This document shows positions 35,109-46,879 of a stretch of DNA of 64,000 nucleotides, piece by piece. Source of the DNA: Shewanella sp. OMA3-2 (GTDB lineage Bacteria; Pseudomonadota; Gammaproteobacteria; Enterobacterales; Shewanellaceae); assembly GCF_021513195.1 (NCBI RefSeq), contig NZ_CP090974.1:2740001-2804000 (forward strand), in the 5' to 3' direction. Each line of letters begins with the position of its first letter. Position 1 is the first letter of the stretch. A program made the translations under genes and the position numbers. A model generated the notes under the pieces. The model was given only the letters and a program-made list of their open reading frames with translations. It was not told the DNA's origin and searched no databases.

Positions 35109-35735
35109 ATGCCAGAGCCTAAGCTATATAAAGCAGTCATACTTTGTCGCTCATGCGATTTAGTTATCCGTAAACGCGCATTGCCTTCAAATGTTAGGGC
35201 GCTGTGCCCGCGCTGCGATACTGCGCTTTATGACACGCCTTATTTCTCTATCAACGGTCTTTTAGCTTTATGTATTACCTCACTCATTTTATTTTTGCCT
35301 GCTAACTTATTACCTGTACTGGAAATTAACTTTTTAGGCAGCATTCGTACCACTACTGTTTTTGAATCCGCTATAGCTGTATGGGGACAGGGATACTGGA
35401 TCGTAGGTTTGGCTGTGATAGCCTCTGCAGTTGCCGCTCCTGCATTATTAGTCTTATCAATTCTATTACAAGTGTTGATCGTAAAATTTAATTTAACCTC
35501 TTCTTTTTGGCAGCAAACGTTCCGCATTCTCCTCAAAAATCATGGCCTACTTTCTCAACTGACTATGCTCGAAATTTATGTGATTAGTTTTTTAGTATCT
35601 GCATTTCAACTGTCTGATTTTTCTGATGTTTACTTTGGAATGGGAACATTAAGCTTTTCATTATTATTTTTATCAATTCTATTTTTACAGCGTGAATATA
35701 ATCTTGAACATATGTGGGAGTTTGTAAATGACTGA
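35109..35735 (+). CDS. Paraquat-inducible protein A family, LetA N-terminal half
   Basis: A 208-residue inner-membrane protein corresponding to the first module of LetA (YebS). A zinc-ribbon with CxxC pairs Cys13/Cys16 and Cys33/Cys36 is followed by four hydrophobic segments (about residues 48-70, 92-125, 148-170, 180-195). LetA works with the MCE protein LetB in lipid transport between inner and outer membranes. In E. coli LetA is a single 427-residue chain; here the halves are separate genes of 208 and 230 residues. The stop overlaps the next gene's start by 8 bases, so translation is probably coupled. It is divergent from yebG. Confidence 0.88.
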   Translation: MPEPKLYKAVILCRSCDLVIRKRALPSNVRALCPRCDTALYDTPYFSINGLLALCITSLILFLPANLLPVLEINFLGSIRTTTVFESAIAVWGQGYWIVGLAVIASAVAAPALLVLSILLQVLIVKFNLTSSFWQQTFRILLKNHGLLSQLTMLEIYVISFLVSAFQLSDFSDVYFGMGTLSFSLLFLSILFLQREYNLEHMWEFVND

Positions 35736-36420
35736 TATTAATCAAGTCACTCCGACCCCCTTACCTCAAGCAGAACTTGAACCAGATAATCAATTAACCT
35801 CATTAGCGCCTCAGGGCCAGAAAATGGGGGTGTGTTTATGTCTAGTGTGTAAAAAGGTAAATCCAACAACTGAACAAAACTGTAGCCGCTGCCATTCACG
35901 ACTCAGCCCCCGTAATTATGCTAGCATCCAACAAAGTTGGGCTTTATTAGTTACGGCAACCATTTTGCTGATCTTAGCGAACATTTACCCAATCACCCTA
36001 TTAACTAATCGTGGTGTAGTGACTAACGACACAATATTCAGCGGTATTACTCACCTTGTGCATCTAGGTCTTTATCCGATTGCCATTATTGTTTTTACTG
36101 CCAGTATTCTTGTACCTTGGCTTAAAATATTCGGATTAGGACTGTATTTAAGTGCCATCAGTTTTAATATACCGATTTCAAAACGAAAAATGATGATCGG
36201 TTTTCACATTATTGAATGGATTGGTCGCTGGTCAATGTTAGACCTATTTGTTATTTCACTCACTGTCGCATTAGTGAATATGGGACAGCTATTAGATGCC
36301 AAACCCGCCCCCGCGGCAACGGCATTCGCATTGGTAATATTACTGACACAACTCGCAGCAAAAGTGCTGGACACTCGCTTACTTTGGGACCGTTTGGAAA
36401 CTCATAATGACGCAAATTGA
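35728..36420 (+). CDS. Paraquat-inducible protein A family, LetA C-terminal half
   Basis: A 230-residue inner-membrane protein equivalent to the second module of LetA. It has its own zinc-ribbon with CxxC pairs Cys38/Cys41 and Cys52/Cys55 after a ~35-residue Pro/Gln-rich N-terminus, and four membrane segments. The IEWIGRWSMLDLFVISLTVALVNMG stretch near the third TM is highly typical of PqiA/LetA. It overlaps the upstream half by 8 bases and the downstream letB by 14 bases, so the three genes form a tightly coupled operon. It is a complete gene, not a frameshifted fragment: it has its own ATG and full module. Confidence 0.88.
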   Translation: MTDINQVTPTPLPQAELEPDNQLTSLAPQGQKMGVCLCLVCKKVNPTTEQNCSRCHSRLSPRNYASIQQSWALLVTATILLILANIYPITLLTNRGVVTNDTIFSGITHLVHLGLYPIAIIVFTASILVPWLKIFGLGLYLSAISFNIPISKRKMMIGFHIIEWIGRWSMLDLFVISLTVALVNMGQLLDAKPAPAATAFALVILLTQLAAKVLDTRLLWDRLETHNDAN

Positions 36421-39079
36421 ATCGCCGAAAGTTGTAAAGAAAAAACTATTTTCTCCAATCTGGTTACTCCCTATTGTTGCTTTAATCCTTGGCGCTTGGC
36501 TGGGCATTAAAAGCATTAAAGAATCAGGTGTTGAAATAAACATTCACTTCCCGAGTGCCGCAGGTATTGATATAGGTAAAACCTTGGTTAAATATCAAGG
36601 GTTAGCCGTCGGTAAAGTCACCGATGTCAGCATTGATGAAGATCTTAAAGGCGTTAATGTAAAAGTCATTATGGATTATCGAGCAGATCCTTTTTTGAAC
36701 AAAAACACCCAGTTTTGGTTAGTTAAACCCAAAGCAAGTATTACTGGTGTTGAAGGGCTTGAAACACTATTTTCGGGCAATTACATTGCTATTCAACCTG
36801 GTGATGGTAAATCACGCACTAATTTTGAAGCACAACGAGAAGCACCTGCAATTACGCCTGGCAGCGAAGGCATGATTATTGAGCTCCATACCGATAAATT
36901 AGGTTCTATTGATGTAGGTTCATCTATTTTTTATCGGCAAATACCTGTTGGTAGTATTGTAGGTTATCGATTATCAGGTAGCGAAAATGTCATTATTAGC
37001 GCCTTTATTCAGGAACAATATGCACATTTAGTCCATTCAGACTCTCGCTTTTGGAATGCTTCAGGACTCAGTATTGATGCTTCATTATCAGGAGTCAAAA
37101 TAAACACCGAAAGCCTTGCTTCAATTTTAGCGGGCGGCATTAGCTTTAATACTGGCAGTGAAGTCACTCAAGCTAAAAATGGTGATATTTTTAACCTATT
37201 CAAAGATGAAGAACATGCTAATGGCGGTTTAGTGTTTAATTTACACATCCAGCATGCTGAAGATATTGGCGAGAACGCCAGTCTAGTTTACAGAGGCATT
37301 ACGGTTGGTAAAGTTGAAAAACGGGCTTTAACTGATACTGGAGTCACATTACAGGCAGCAATTGAGTTGCAATATAGCTCATTATTAGCCGCCGATTCTC
37401 GATTTTGGATCGCTGGAGCTGATATTTCTCTTGCAGGCGTTAAAAATCTATCACGCTTAGTTACAGGTAATGTGATTAATATTTTACCCGGTACTTCCTC
37501 TGCGGCAATACCATCAAGTTATCCGCTTGAGACTCAAGCCCCTGATCTGCTTCAACAGCAAAAGTTATTAATAAACTTAACTTCAGATACGCACACAGGT
37601 ATGAGTATTGGTGCCCAGGTCAGATATAAACAGCTGCCAATAGGTACAATTATTTCAACCCAATTAACCGAAGATTTTAGTTCGGTTAAGTATCAGGCTG
37701 AAATTTATCCTGAATTTAAATCACTTATCACTCAAGGCAGTTATTTTGTGAGCGAGCAAGCAATCAAATTAGATGCATCCTTAGGTGGGGTTAAATTTGA
37801 AACACGAGATTTAACCACCCTCCTTAAAGGGGCGGTAACATTAATCCCCAGCCATGCTAAGGAAACTGCCAAGTCAGGTAGCTCATTTACCATCTATAAT
37901 AGTATCGATACAGCGCAGCAATTATTTGCAGAACAAAAAAAGCTCAAACTGACTGTGATTAGTCAAGATGGCGCAGGCTTAAGTGAAGGCGCGCCCATCT
38001 ATTACAAAAAAATGCCTATCGGTAATATTGTAAAAGTAGCATGGCAAGCTAAAGAAGATTTATTTGTGCTGCATTTGTCTATTGACCCACAGTTTAAGCA
38101 ATTACTGCAACCCAAAACGGTATTCTGGCGTAACGATGCCGTAACTGTAAATGCCAATTTATCAGGTGTGAAAATTGACGTAGCGCCGCTTGCTGGTGCA
38201 ATTAAAGGCAGTATTTCACTCGGCTTTGTTGATGATGAGTTGTTTCAGTCAATTGATAGAAAAACCTTATCTACACAGGCTAATATAACCGTTAACAATC
38301 AACTTTTTGACAATCAACATTTAGCCTTAACCCAGGCCAAGCCTATTACAGTCATTATACCAGCCGAGGCCAAAATTGAGCCTAACTCTCCTATCCGTTT
38401 CCGCGGTCATCAAATTGGTGAAGTGAAACAGGTTAAGTTAGCTAAAGACTTATCTCAACAGCATGCTACTGCTTATTTATATGGAGAATATGCTAAGCAC
38501 TTTAGTAAACAAGACGCTGAATACTTTGTTGTTGAAGCACAAGTCTCACTTGCAGGTATAAAAAATGTCGATACGCTAATTACGGGCGCCTACATTGGTG
38601 TATTACCTGGTTCATCTGATATCACTAGCAAGCAATTTGAAGCCAAAATGGCCGCTCGCTATGATGCCAATCGCCCTAAAGATGCAGTTAGCTTCACCTT
38701 AATAGATAATCAATTGGGTTCAATAAAAGTCGGCACACCTCTATTTTTTAGAGGCATAGCCATAGGTCAAATAGATGCTTATGAGCTATCAAGTACAGGT
38801 CAACAAGTCATAATGTCTGCTCATATTCGTCATGAGTATGCACACCTGGTTAATACTAGTAGTCAATTTTGGGATGCGTCTGGGATTAAGCTTGAAGTAG
38901 GTATTTTTTCAGGGGCACAAATTGAAACCGGTTCACTTGAAACTCTCCTCTCAGGGGGGATTTCTGTGGCCACTCAGGACATCACTACGGATATAAATAA
39001 GATTTCATCGTCAAGTGAGTTTTTGCTGCAAAATCGCATGGATAAAGAATGGCAAGACTGGCGTCCTGCGCAAAACTAG
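36407..39079 (+). CDS. letB: MCE-domain lipid transport protein LetB (YebT)
   Basis: LetB forms a stack of hexameric MCE rings that bridges the periplasm and carries lipids between the membranes. The 890-residue protein (E. coli 877) has one N-terminal TM anchor (about residues 16-33, IWLLPIVALILGAWLGI) and seven MCE repeats, each recognised by a GxxVxYRGxxVGxV-like line: VKYQGLAVGKV, IFYRQIPVGSI, LVYRGITVGKV, VRYKQLPIGTI, IYYKKMPIGNI, IRFRGHQIGEV and LFFRGIAIGQI. Seven repeats match LetB and exclude PqiB (three). It is the last gene of the letA1-letA2-letB operon. Confidence 0.95.
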   Translation: MTQIESPKVVKKKLFSPIWLLPIVALILGAWLGIKSIKESGVEINIHFPSAAGIDIGKTLVKYQGLAVGKVTDVSIDEDLKGVNVKVIMDYRADPFLNKNTQFWLVKPKASITGVEGLETLFSGNYIAIQPGDGKSRTNFEAQREAPAITPGSEGMIIELHTDKLGSIDVGSSIFYRQIPVGSIVGYRLSGSENVIISAFIQEQYAHLVHSDSRFWNASGLSIDASLSGVKINTESLASILAGGISFNTGSEVTQAKNGDIFNLFKDEEHANGGLVFNLHIQHAEDIGENASLVYRGITVGKVEKRALTDTGVTLQAAIELQYSSLLAADSRFWIAGADISLAGVKNLSRLVTGNVINILPGTSSAAIPSSYPLETQAPDLLQQQKLLINLTSDTHTGMSIGAQVRYKQLPIGTIISTQLTEDFSSVKYQAEIYPEFKSLITQGSYFVSEQAIKLDASLGGVKFETRDLTTLLKGAVTLIPSHAKETAKSGSSFTIYNSIDTAQQLFAEQKKLKLTVISQDGAGLSEGAPIYYKKMPIGNIVKVAWQAKEDLFVLHLSIDPQFKQLLQPKTVFWRNDAVTVNANLSGVKIDVAPLAGAIKGSISLGFVDDELFQSIDRKTLSTQANITVNNQLFDNQHLALTQAKPITVIIPAEAKIEPNSPIRFRGHQIGEVKQVKLAKDLSQQHATAYLYGEYAKHFSKQDAEYFVVEAQVSLAGIKNVDTLITGAYIGVLPGSSDITSKQFEAKMAARYDANRPKDAVSFTLIDNQLGSIKVGTPLFFRGIAIGQIDAYELSSTGQQVIMSAHIRHEYAHLVNTSSQFWDASGIKLEVGIFSGAQIETGSLETLLSGGISVATQDITTDINKISSSSEFLLQNRMDKEWQDWRPAQN

Positions 39080-39085
39080 TTTTAT

Positions 39086-39118
39086 AAAGCGAAGTAATTA
39101 TTTTACTTCGCTTTATTT
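39086..39118 (+). terminator. Terminator of the let operon
   Basis: A perfect 12-bp stem (AAAGCGAAGTAA at 39086-39097, TTACTTCGCTTT at 39103-39114) is followed by ATTTTA. It begins 7 bases after the letB stop. Confidence 0.88.
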
Positions 39119-39258
39119 TAAAATTAACAATTCTATCAATCAAGCAGATGATTGGTTAATTGGATAGACCAGATCAATGTATTTTACTGATATACTCGCC
39201 ATGAAAATGCATATAGGCATTAAGCATATTTATGATAAACACGGATCAGTGACAATTT

Positions 39259-39870
39259 ATGAAACTGTTAAAACCTTTATTTGATAATAATCGCCGCTGG
39301 GCTGAGCGTATTAATCAAGAAGATCCAACCTTTTTCCACAAACTCGCCAAACAGCAGAACCCTGAATATCTCTGGATTGGTTGTTCCGATAGCCGCGTCC
39401 CATCCAATCAAATTATTGATTTGATGCCAGGTGAAGTCTTCGTTCATCGTAATATTGCCAATATGGTTATCCATACTGATTTAAACTGTTTATCCGTCTT
39501 ACAATATGCGGTAGACGTTTTAAAGGTTAAACATATTATGGTCGTTGGGCATTATGGTTGTGGTGGCGTAAAAGCTGCGATGCAAAATCAACGCCTGGGT
39601 TTAATTGATAACTGGTTAAGCCATTTACGTGATATCCATCGTATACATCAAGATGAATTAACAAACTTAAATGAAACTGCACGGTTTAACCGACTTTGCG
39701 AGTTAAATGTTATTGAGCAAGTGTCTAACGTCACCACATCAACAATCGTACAGGAAGCTTGGGATAGAGGCCAAAACGTCTCAGTTCATGGTTGGATTTA
39801 TGGTATAAATAATGGATTATTAACCGATTTAGATGTGACGGTTGATCGTGATACCATGCTACAAACCTAG
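39259..39870 (+). CDS. can: Beta-class carbonic anhydrase
   Basis: A cytoplasmic zinc enzyme that interconverts CO2 and bicarbonate. The 203-residue protein has all beta-class residues: Cys42 and Asp44/Arg46 in GCSDSR, and His98 and Cys101 in GHYGCGG. The [12 protein letters not shown] and HGWIYGI segments also match E. coli Can. It is monocistronic with a terminator on each side. Confidence 0.95.
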   Translation: MKLLKPLFDNNRRWAERINQEDPTFFHKLAKQQNPEYLWIGCSDSRVPSNQIIDLMPGEVFVHRNIANMVIHTDLNCLSVLQYAVDVLKVKHIMVVGHYGCGGVKAAMQNQRLGLIDNWLSHLRDIHRIHQDELTNLNETARFNRLCELNVIEQVSNVTTSTIVQEAWDRGQNVSVHGWIYGINNGLLTDLDVTVDRDTMLQT

Positions 39871-39959
39871 TTTAGATTTCCCAATTAACCTTTTAGTAAT
39901 ACGATTATTATAAATAACTTTATATTGATTTATCTCATTTAAATATGAACGTAAATAAC

Positions 39960-39997
39960 AAAAAAGCCTCTTTGATTTTATCAAAGAGGCTTTTTTG
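39960..39997. terminator. Bidirectional terminator after can
   Basis: A perfect 16-bp stem (39960-39975 and 39981-39996, core AAGCCTCTTTGA) with a 5-base loop has six or more T residues on both strands. It separates can (+) from the small minus-strand gene at 40006-40131. Confidence 0.93.
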
Positions 39998-40005
39998 TTT
40001 GGACT

Positions 40006-40131
40006 TTAAAACTTAATGCCATTTTCAATAAAAATGAACAGGGCTTGAACAAATTGCAACATAACTAGTGCACCGAAAAACAACATTACTAGCGAGTAAA
40101 TTCTATTTTTATTATTACGCCTAGGCGCCAT
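40006..40131 (-). CDS. Small predicted single-pass membrane protein (41 aa)
   Basis: A 41-codon frame from ATG 40131 to TAA 40006. Its N-terminus is basic (MAPRRNNKNRIYS), followed by about 22 hydrophobic residues (LVMLFFGALVMLQFVQALFIFI) and a short ENGIKF tail. Positive-inside reading places the N-terminus in the cytoplasm. It lies 71 bases after serS on the same strand and 9 bases before a strong bidirectional terminator, which would be the natural 3' end of a serS-sORF transcript. The ribosome binding site is weak (GGGAAA about 12 bases upstream). I do not recognise the family. It could be a real small protein or chance; codon composition and terminator placement favour a gene. Confidence 0.55.
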   Translation of the reverse strand: MAPRRNNKNRIYSLVMLFFGALVMLQFVQALFIFIENGIKF

Positions 40132-40202
40132 AGTCGTACTTTCCCAAGCACTTCTCCTTAATAACCATTTCAGTAATGATTATTAAGGATTAATGGTATC
40201 AA

Positions 40203-41507
<1,305 letters not shown>

Positions 41508-41882
41508 TTAAACGCGTGAAAAAATCAATTGCTGACCTAAATACACCATGAATAAGCACAGTGATACATTCAGCAACACATTAAGCATACTTTTAAACCA
41601 TAAACCTTGTTGCATTAGCAATAAAGTTTCAACAGAAAAAGTAGAAAAGGTAGTTAATGCTCCAAGTAAGCCAACACCTACGAGCGACTTTACTTCAGGG
41701 CTTAAATGGCTCAGTTGCCCTAAAGCATAAACTATCCCCATTAGAAACGATCCTAATACATTGACCAACAGTGTACCAAAAGGAAAACTGCTTCCAAATA
41801 CTTGGATCATAAAAATTGAAATAAGATAACGCAAAACCGCACCAATTGACCCGCCTAAGGCAACAAACAGAATATTAGTCAT
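41508..41882 (-). CDS. crcB: Fluoride exporter CrcB/Fluc
   Basis: A small inner-membrane fluoride channel, active as a dual-topology dimer. From ATG 41882 it has 124 residues (family about 125) with four TM segments. Signatures are [26 protein letters not shown] and the [13 protein letters not shown] motif, which contains the TM3 break and pore-lining polar residues. The open frame extends 12 codons further upstream but this would lie inside rarA; the ATG at 41882 overlaps the rarA stop by 8 bases (ATGACTAA), indicating coupled translation. No fluoride riboswitch is seen. Confidence 0.93.
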   Translation of the reverse strand: MTNILFVALGGSIGAVLRYLISIFMIQVFGSSFPFGTLLVNVLGSFLMGIVYALGQLSHLSPEVKSLVGVGLLGALTTFSTFSVETLLLMQQGLWFKSMLNVLLNVSLCLFMVYLGQQLIFSRV

Positions 41883-43206
41883 AACGTTTGTGCTCACTTT
41901 GGCGATTACGTTGCTCAAGATTGGCTAATTTATCTTGTATGCGCTTTTCAAAACCGCGATCGGTTGGTTGATAAAAGTGACTGTTATTCAAAGATTCTGG
42001 GAAATAACTCTCTCCTGCCGCAAATGCACCAGGTTCATCATGGGCATAGCGGTATTCTTGACCATAGCCTATATCTTTCATCAATTGAGTGGGAGCATTA
42101 CGTAAATGATTGGGTACTGGCTCATGTCCGGTTTGCTTAGCAAGCTCTCTGGCCTGCTTAAAAGCGGTATAAACAGCATTACTTTTAGGCGCGCTGGCTA
42201 AATAAAGTACCGCTTGTGCAATAGCACGCTCGCCTTCAGCGGGGCCTAAACGATGAAAACAGTCCCACGCATTTAATGCTACCGTCATGGCCATAGGATC
42301 TGCATTACCAATATCTTCAGATGCAATAGCTAATAGACGCCTAGCAACATATAAAGGGTCACCACCGCCCTCTAGAATACGGCAAAACCAATATAAAGCC
42401 GCATCTGGCGCAGAACCTCGAACCGATTTATGTACCGCGGAAATTAAATCGTAAAACTGATCGCCATTTTTGTCATAACCCGCCACTTGATGACCGGCTA
42501 CTTGGGTTAGCATATCAAGACTAAACTCGCCTCTATCTGCGACCAGATCGCTCATTAACTCGATTAAATTTAGCGCTTTTCGAGCATCACCATCACATAT
42601 CTGCGCCAGTGATTTAGCGACGATGCTTGGCAATACCAACTGTCTTTTACCGAGACCACGCTCATTATCCATTAACGCTTGTTGTGCTATTTGCATAATT
42701 TCATCATCGGATAACCGATTAATGAGATAAACGCGCGCACGCGATAATAAAGCATTATTGATTTCAAAAGAGGGGTTTTCAGTGGTTGCGCCAATAAAAA
42801 TAACCGTACCATCTTCAATAAAAGGCAAGAATGCATCTTGCTGACTTTTATTGAATCTATGTACTTCATCAACAAACAACAAGGTGCGTTGTCCACGACT
42901 TTGGGCAACCGCTTTGGCTTGTTCTATTGCTGCACGAATGTCTTTTACACCCGATGTTACCGCAGAAATACGTTCAACATGGGCATTAGCATAATAGGCA
43001 ATAATCTCAGCTAAGGTAGTTTTACCCGTTCCGGGAGGGCCCCACAGCAACATAGAATGAGCACGATTAGCCTCTAAGGCTTTACGTAATGGTTGTCCAT
43101 CACCTAATAGATGTTTTTGACCTATGTATTCGCTAATTTCACGCGGCCGCATTCTTGCCGCAAGCGGGCGAAAGTCAGGGGCGAAATCAAAGCCGAGATT
43201 TGCCAC
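41875..43206 (-). CDS. rarA: Replication-associated recombination protein A (RarA/MgsA)
   Basis: An AAA+ clamp-loader-like ATPase acting at stalled replication forks. The 443-residue protein has Walker A GPPGTGKT (residues 56-63), Walker B LLFVDEVH (109-115), the sensor 1 [10 protein letters not shown] and the C-terminal tetramerisation region with the [14 protein letters not shown] motif. It follows lolA by 6 bases and overlaps crcB by 8 bases, in the conserved lolA-rarA-serS neighbourhood. Confidence 0.96.
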   Translation of the reverse strand: MANLGFDFAPDFRPLAARMRPREISEYIGQKHLLGDGQPLRKALEANRAHSMLLWGPPGTGKTTLAEIIAYYANAHVERISAVTSGVKDIRAAIEQAKAVAQSRGQRTLLFVDEVHRFNKSQQDAFLPFIEDGTVIFIGATTENPSFEINNALLSRARVYLINRLSDDEIMQIAQQALMDNERGLGKRQLVLPSIVAKSLAQICDGDARKALNLIELMSDLVADRGEFSLDMLTQVAGHQVAGYDKNGDQFYDLISAVHKSVRGSAPDAALYWFCRILEGGGDPLYVARRLLAIASEDIGNADPMAMTVALNAWDCFHRLGPAEGERAIAQAVLYLASAPKSNAVYTAFKQARELAKQTGHEPVPNHLRNAPTQLMKDIGYGQEYRYAHDEPGAFAAGESYFPESLNNSHFYQPTDRGFEKRIQDKLANLEQRNRQSEHKRYD

Positions 43207-43212
43207 CTTAAG

Positions 43213-43854
43213 TTATTGGATCTGCTTTAAACGTTGATCGTCAATATCAACATTTTCAGGAATAGCAAACTTAAATAACTTTTGTTCAGATGGCGAAACA
43301 GGACGTTGTTCAGTCAACATAAACTGACTTAAATTACCTTGTTCATCGGTTAAATCAAATGCCGACAGTTGTTTACCATTAAAACAAACAGCAACCGCGA
43401 CAACATTACCACGAGCTTCTTTAGGAGAAATATCAAAACACGCAGCTTTGTGAGGCGTCTGAGTCACATTATATTGCGACCAAGTTGTTTCATCACGGTG
43501 AACTAAAAGCGCAATCGGTGAAGCATCGACCGCTTGTGATACATCCATCACGGTGACTTCTTCAGCAAATGGGTTATATATCCACACACTGAGGCCATCG
43601 GCTACAATCAAGGATTCATCAGGTTCAGTTAAGTGCCAATAAAACTTATTCGGATACGACAAAGCAAATATACCGCTACCAGATTGAATAAGCTTCTTGT
43701 TTACATCTGTCACTTTTTGTTCAAACTTAGCATGTAAGTTATCGATTTTCGCCAACTTGGCTCGCAGTGCATTAGCATCATCAGCTGCTACTGTTTGGCT
43801 AGCTAATAAAGCTATTACTGTCATTGAAAACATGGTCGTGCGCATAAATAGCAT
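43213..43854 (-). CDS. lolA: Outer-membrane lipoprotein carrier protein LolA
   Basis: LolA is the periplasmic chaperone that takes lipoproteins from LolCDE to LolB. The 213-residue precursor has a signal peptide ending near SQTVAA. The mature part shows [17 protein letters not shown], a [17 protein letters not shown] segment and [11 protein letters not shown], all typical of the LolA half-barrel. The first ATG (43854) has an AGGAAT ribosome binding site with good spacing; one three codons later is possible. It lies 11 bases after ftsK, as in E. coli. Confidence 0.95.
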   Translation of the reverse strand: MLFMRTTMFSMTVIALLASQTVAADDANALRAKLAKIDNLHAKFEQKVTDVNKKLIQSGSGIFALSYPNKFYWHLTEPDESLIVADGLSVWIYNPFAEEVTVMDVSQAVDASPIALLVHRDETTWSQYNVTQTPHKAACFDISPKEARGNVVAVAVCFNGKQLSAFDLTDEQGNLSQFMLTEQRPVSPSEQKLFKFAIPENVDIDDQRLKQIQ

Positions 43855-43865
43855 ACAAATTCCTA

Positions 43866-46610
43866 CTAATTTCTTGGTGGCGGTGGTGCCAATACTTCAC
43901 GATTGCCGTTATGCCCTTGCGAGCTAACAATCCCTTGCGCTTCCATTGATTCAATAATGCGTGCAGCACGGTTATAACCTATCTTAAATTTACGTTGTAC
44001 ACTTGAAATAGAGCCTCGTCGAGTTTCAGTGACAAACGCAACTGCATCATCATAAAGTGCATCTAACTCATCATCTGAGTCACCGGTTTCACCAGGTAGC
44101 AACACTTGCTCTCCATCTGAAATACCGTTTAAAATTTCTTGAACATATTGCGGCTTACCACGCTCGCACCAATCGGCGACCACTTTATGGACTTCATGGT
44201 CATCAATAAAAGCACCATGAACGCGATTGGGTACACTGGTGCCTGGCGGTAGATATAACATGTCGCCCATACCTAACAAGGTTTCAGCACCTTGTTGGTC
44301 TAAAATGGTTCTTGAATCTATACGAGAAGATACTTGGAACGCAATTCGTGTCGGTATATTAGCTTTAATCAAACCAGTAATAACATCTACCGATGGACGT
44401 TGGGTGGCCAAAATAAGATGAATACCCGCTGCGCGTGCTTTTTGGGCGATACGGGCAATAAGCTCTTCCACTTTTTTACCCACTATCATGATCATGTCAG
44501 CAAACTCATCTACCACCACTACAATTGCAGGTAATTTATCTAATGGTGGCGCTTCATCTAACATGCTTTCAGACTGCTTCCAAAGAGGATCGGGAATATA
44601 TTCCCCTCTTGCTGCGGCTTCTTTAATTTTGATATTGTAACCTTTAAGGTTACGCACCCCTAAAGCAGACATCAGTTTATAACGACGTTCCATCTCACCA
44701 ACACACCAACGCAGCGCATTAGCGGCCTCTTTCATATCGGTAACCACTTCGCATAATAAATGAGGAATACCTTCATAAACCGATAATTCCAACATTTTAG
44801 GGTCGATCATAATAAAGCGCACATCGTCAGGACCAGACTTATACAACAAGCTGGTGATCATGACGTTTACACCGACTGATTTACCTGAGCCTGTAGTCCC
44901 TGCAACCAATAAATGTGGCATTTTACCTAAATCGACAATAACAGGTTCACCGGAAATATCTTGGCCTAACACCATAGACAAGGTCGACTTACTGTCTCTA
45001 AAGGCATCGCTGTCTAAAACATCACGCATATAAACCGTTTCACGGAACTTGTTAGGCAGCTCTATACCGACATAAGCTTTACCCGGAATAACTTCAACAA
45101 CGCGAACGTTTTCTGACAATAATGAGCGCGCTAAATCCTTTGACAAGTTAGTAATTTTTGATGCTTTCACCCCAGGAGCTAGCTCAAGTTCAAAACGCGT
45201 AACCACAGGACCAGGATAAACCCCGACAACGTTAGCAATAATATTAAAATCAGCTAATTTCATTTCAACCAAGCGGGCAACTTGCTCTAACTCTTCTTCA
45301 CTGATGGGGTTTTTCTTTCTATCGGGTACATCTAATAAACTGATGCTAGGCAATGGTGTCATCGGTTTTTTTGCATGCTGAACTGTTTGACCATCAATAA
45401 GCACAATACCATCGACAATTTTTGCTTCTTTTTTAGGTTGCTGTTGAGCAACTAACGCGCCAGTAGAATGCACTTGCTCAAACTCAAACTCGTCGCGTGA
45501 GTCATCTATGTCATCAAGATCATCATCTAAATCATCAATAGCTGAAAAACTTGGGGTTCTTACTTCATCATCTTCAGACCAAGAGGTAAAAGACGGATCT
45601 AAATCATTAATGTCCTGTTGAAACATTTTTGGCTCTAGACGTTCATCATCGTCATCTTCATCTATTTCAGAGTCAACTTGAGGTTCGAGCGGCTCTGGTT
45701 TTACTTTACGGCTAAAAATACTGCGCTTTTTCTCTACTATTGATGTAGAACGATCTTCTTCAACAGATGACTTGTTAGCATCAAGCTTGCTAGGTGTTGG
45801 TTGATTTGATTCTGAGTGTGGTTTATCTGTTTTTAGTAAACTTTGAATATTACGCAATGGCGAAGCTTTCTTCTCGTCAACATTGGCATTGAATGAATGT
45901 GATAACTCGTCATCAAAACCACTTTCACGGCGTTGTCTAAATTTATCAACAACGGACATAAAACCACGGGTATCTTCGGTTTCACGTTCACGTTTGAATA
46001 CCTGTGGTAACTGCCATATTTTTTTGGCTAACCAAATCACACCACGACCAAGTAACTCAATAATCGTTAACCAACTAATGCCCGTAGCAAGGGTAAAACC
46101 CGCACCAATAAAACACAGCAATAATAACGTGGTTCCCAGTATATTAAAGTACGGTAGCATGGCCTGGCTAATAACATCACCTGCAACTCCACCAGCCGAA
46201 AAGACATAAATATCATCGACATTCATGCTCACCATGGCTGCTAGCGCCAGTACCATTAACATAAAACCAATAATGCGCAGACCCACGGAGAAGTAATCGA
46301 CCTCAAGCAATCTATGAGCGCGATTAAAAAAGAACCAACCAGTAGCCGCTATGATGACCGGAATCGAGTATGCAATAAAACCAAAAAAATAAAATAAAAC
46401 GTCTGCAGTCCATGCGCCTACAGCACCGGTCCAGTTTTGTATTTTACCTTGAAAATGCGATTGGCTCCAACCCGGATCATTAGGGCTAAAGCTAGATAAC
46501 GCCAGCAAAATATATGTGGCTATCATACAGCAAAATATTAAACCGCCTTCAAGCAGTCGCTGTACTCCACTGAGTGTTTTTAAATTGTTTCCCTGAGTCA
46601 ACGGAGTCAT
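43866..46610 (-). CDS. ftsK: DNA translocase FtsK
   Basis: FtsK couples cell division to chromosome dimer resolution: it anchors at the septum and pumps DNA to dif-XerCD. The 914-residue protein has an N-terminal membrane domain with four TM segments (about residues 20-190). A short acidic/Ser-rich linker (about 220-420) follows, smaller than in E. coli (1329 residues in total). The motor holds Walker [10 protein letters not shown] (about 570) and Walker [11 protein letters not shown]. The C-terminal gamma winged helix (about 845-905, [22 protein letters not shown]) reads KOPS. The linker shortening is common outside enterics. Confidence 0.96.
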   Translation of the reverse strand: MTPLTQGNNLKTLSGVQRLLEGGLIFCCMIATYILLALSSFSPNDPGWSQSHFQGKIQNWTGAVGAWTADVLFYFFGFIAYSIPVIIAATGWFFFNRAHRLLEVDYFSVGLRIIGFMLMVLALAAMVSMNVDDIYVFSAGGVAGDVISQAMLPYFNILGTTLLLLCFIGAGFTLATGISWLTIIELLGRGVIWLAKKIWQLPQVFKRERETEDTRGFMSVVDKFRQRRESGFDDELSHSFNANVDEKKASPLRNIQSLLKTDKPHSESNQPTPSKLDANKSSVEEDRSTSIVEKKRSIFSRKVKPEPLEPQVDSEIDEDDDDERLEPKMFQQDINDLDPSFTSWSEDDEVRTPSFSAIDDLDDDLDDIDDSRDEFEFEQVHSTGALVAQQQPKKEAKIVDGIVLIDGQTVQHAKKPMTPLPSISLLDVPDRKKNPISEEELEQVARLVEMKLADFNIIANVVGVYPGPVVTRFELELAPGVKASKITNLSKDLARSLLSENVRVVEVIPGKAYVGIELPNKFRETVYMRDVLDSDAFRDSKSTLSMVLGQDISGEPVIVDLGKMPHLLVAGTTGSGKSVGVNVMITSLLYKSGPDDVRFIMIDPKMLELSVYEGIPHLLCEVVTDMKEAANALRWCVGEMERRYKLMSALGVRNLKGYNIKIKEAAARGEYIPDPLWKQSESMLDEAPPLDKLPAIVVVVDEFADMIMIVGKKVEELIARIAQKARAAGIHLILATQRPSVDVITGLIKANIPTRIAFQVSSRIDSRTILDQQGAETLLGMGDMLYLPPGTSVPNRVHGAFIDDHEVHKVVADWCERGKPQYVQEILNGISDGEQVLLPGETGDSDDELDALYDDAVAFVTETRRGSISSVQRKFKIGYNRAARIIESMEAQGIVSSQGHNGNREVLAPPPPRN

Positions 46611-46879
46611 CCATAAAAAATGAGAGAGATTAATATTACAGAATATAACAGAATTAGTCTGTGTTATCAGTGATTATGCACTGAGTACAGCATAAGCTCA
46701 ATTGAATGTGAATAGGATTTAATCGCTTAAATTAAGGAATAATTAACAATGGGCAAATAACGAACAGAATTAACCAATGTGATGATTAATTCTGTCATAG
46801 TACCCGCCTACTGCCTCATTAATCAACCGCACCTAAGACTGACCAATAGTGTGTCTTCGGCATTATGTAGGAATCAGCA

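Larger units (their letters stand above)
39871..40202. other. Spacer between can and serS
   Basis: This 332-base stretch holds the bidirectional terminator and a 41-codon minus-strand frame (both listed separately). The remaining 71 bases, between serS and the small frame, contain an imperfect inverted repeat near 40160-40190 (AATAACCATT with AATGATTATT). Confidence 0.5.

Noticed and set aside
35728..35735. Possible frameshift error joining the two LetA halves
   Set aside because: The overlap has a proper stop for the first gene and ATG for the second, and both products are complete modules, so a genuine gene split is more likely than an error, though resequencing would settle it.
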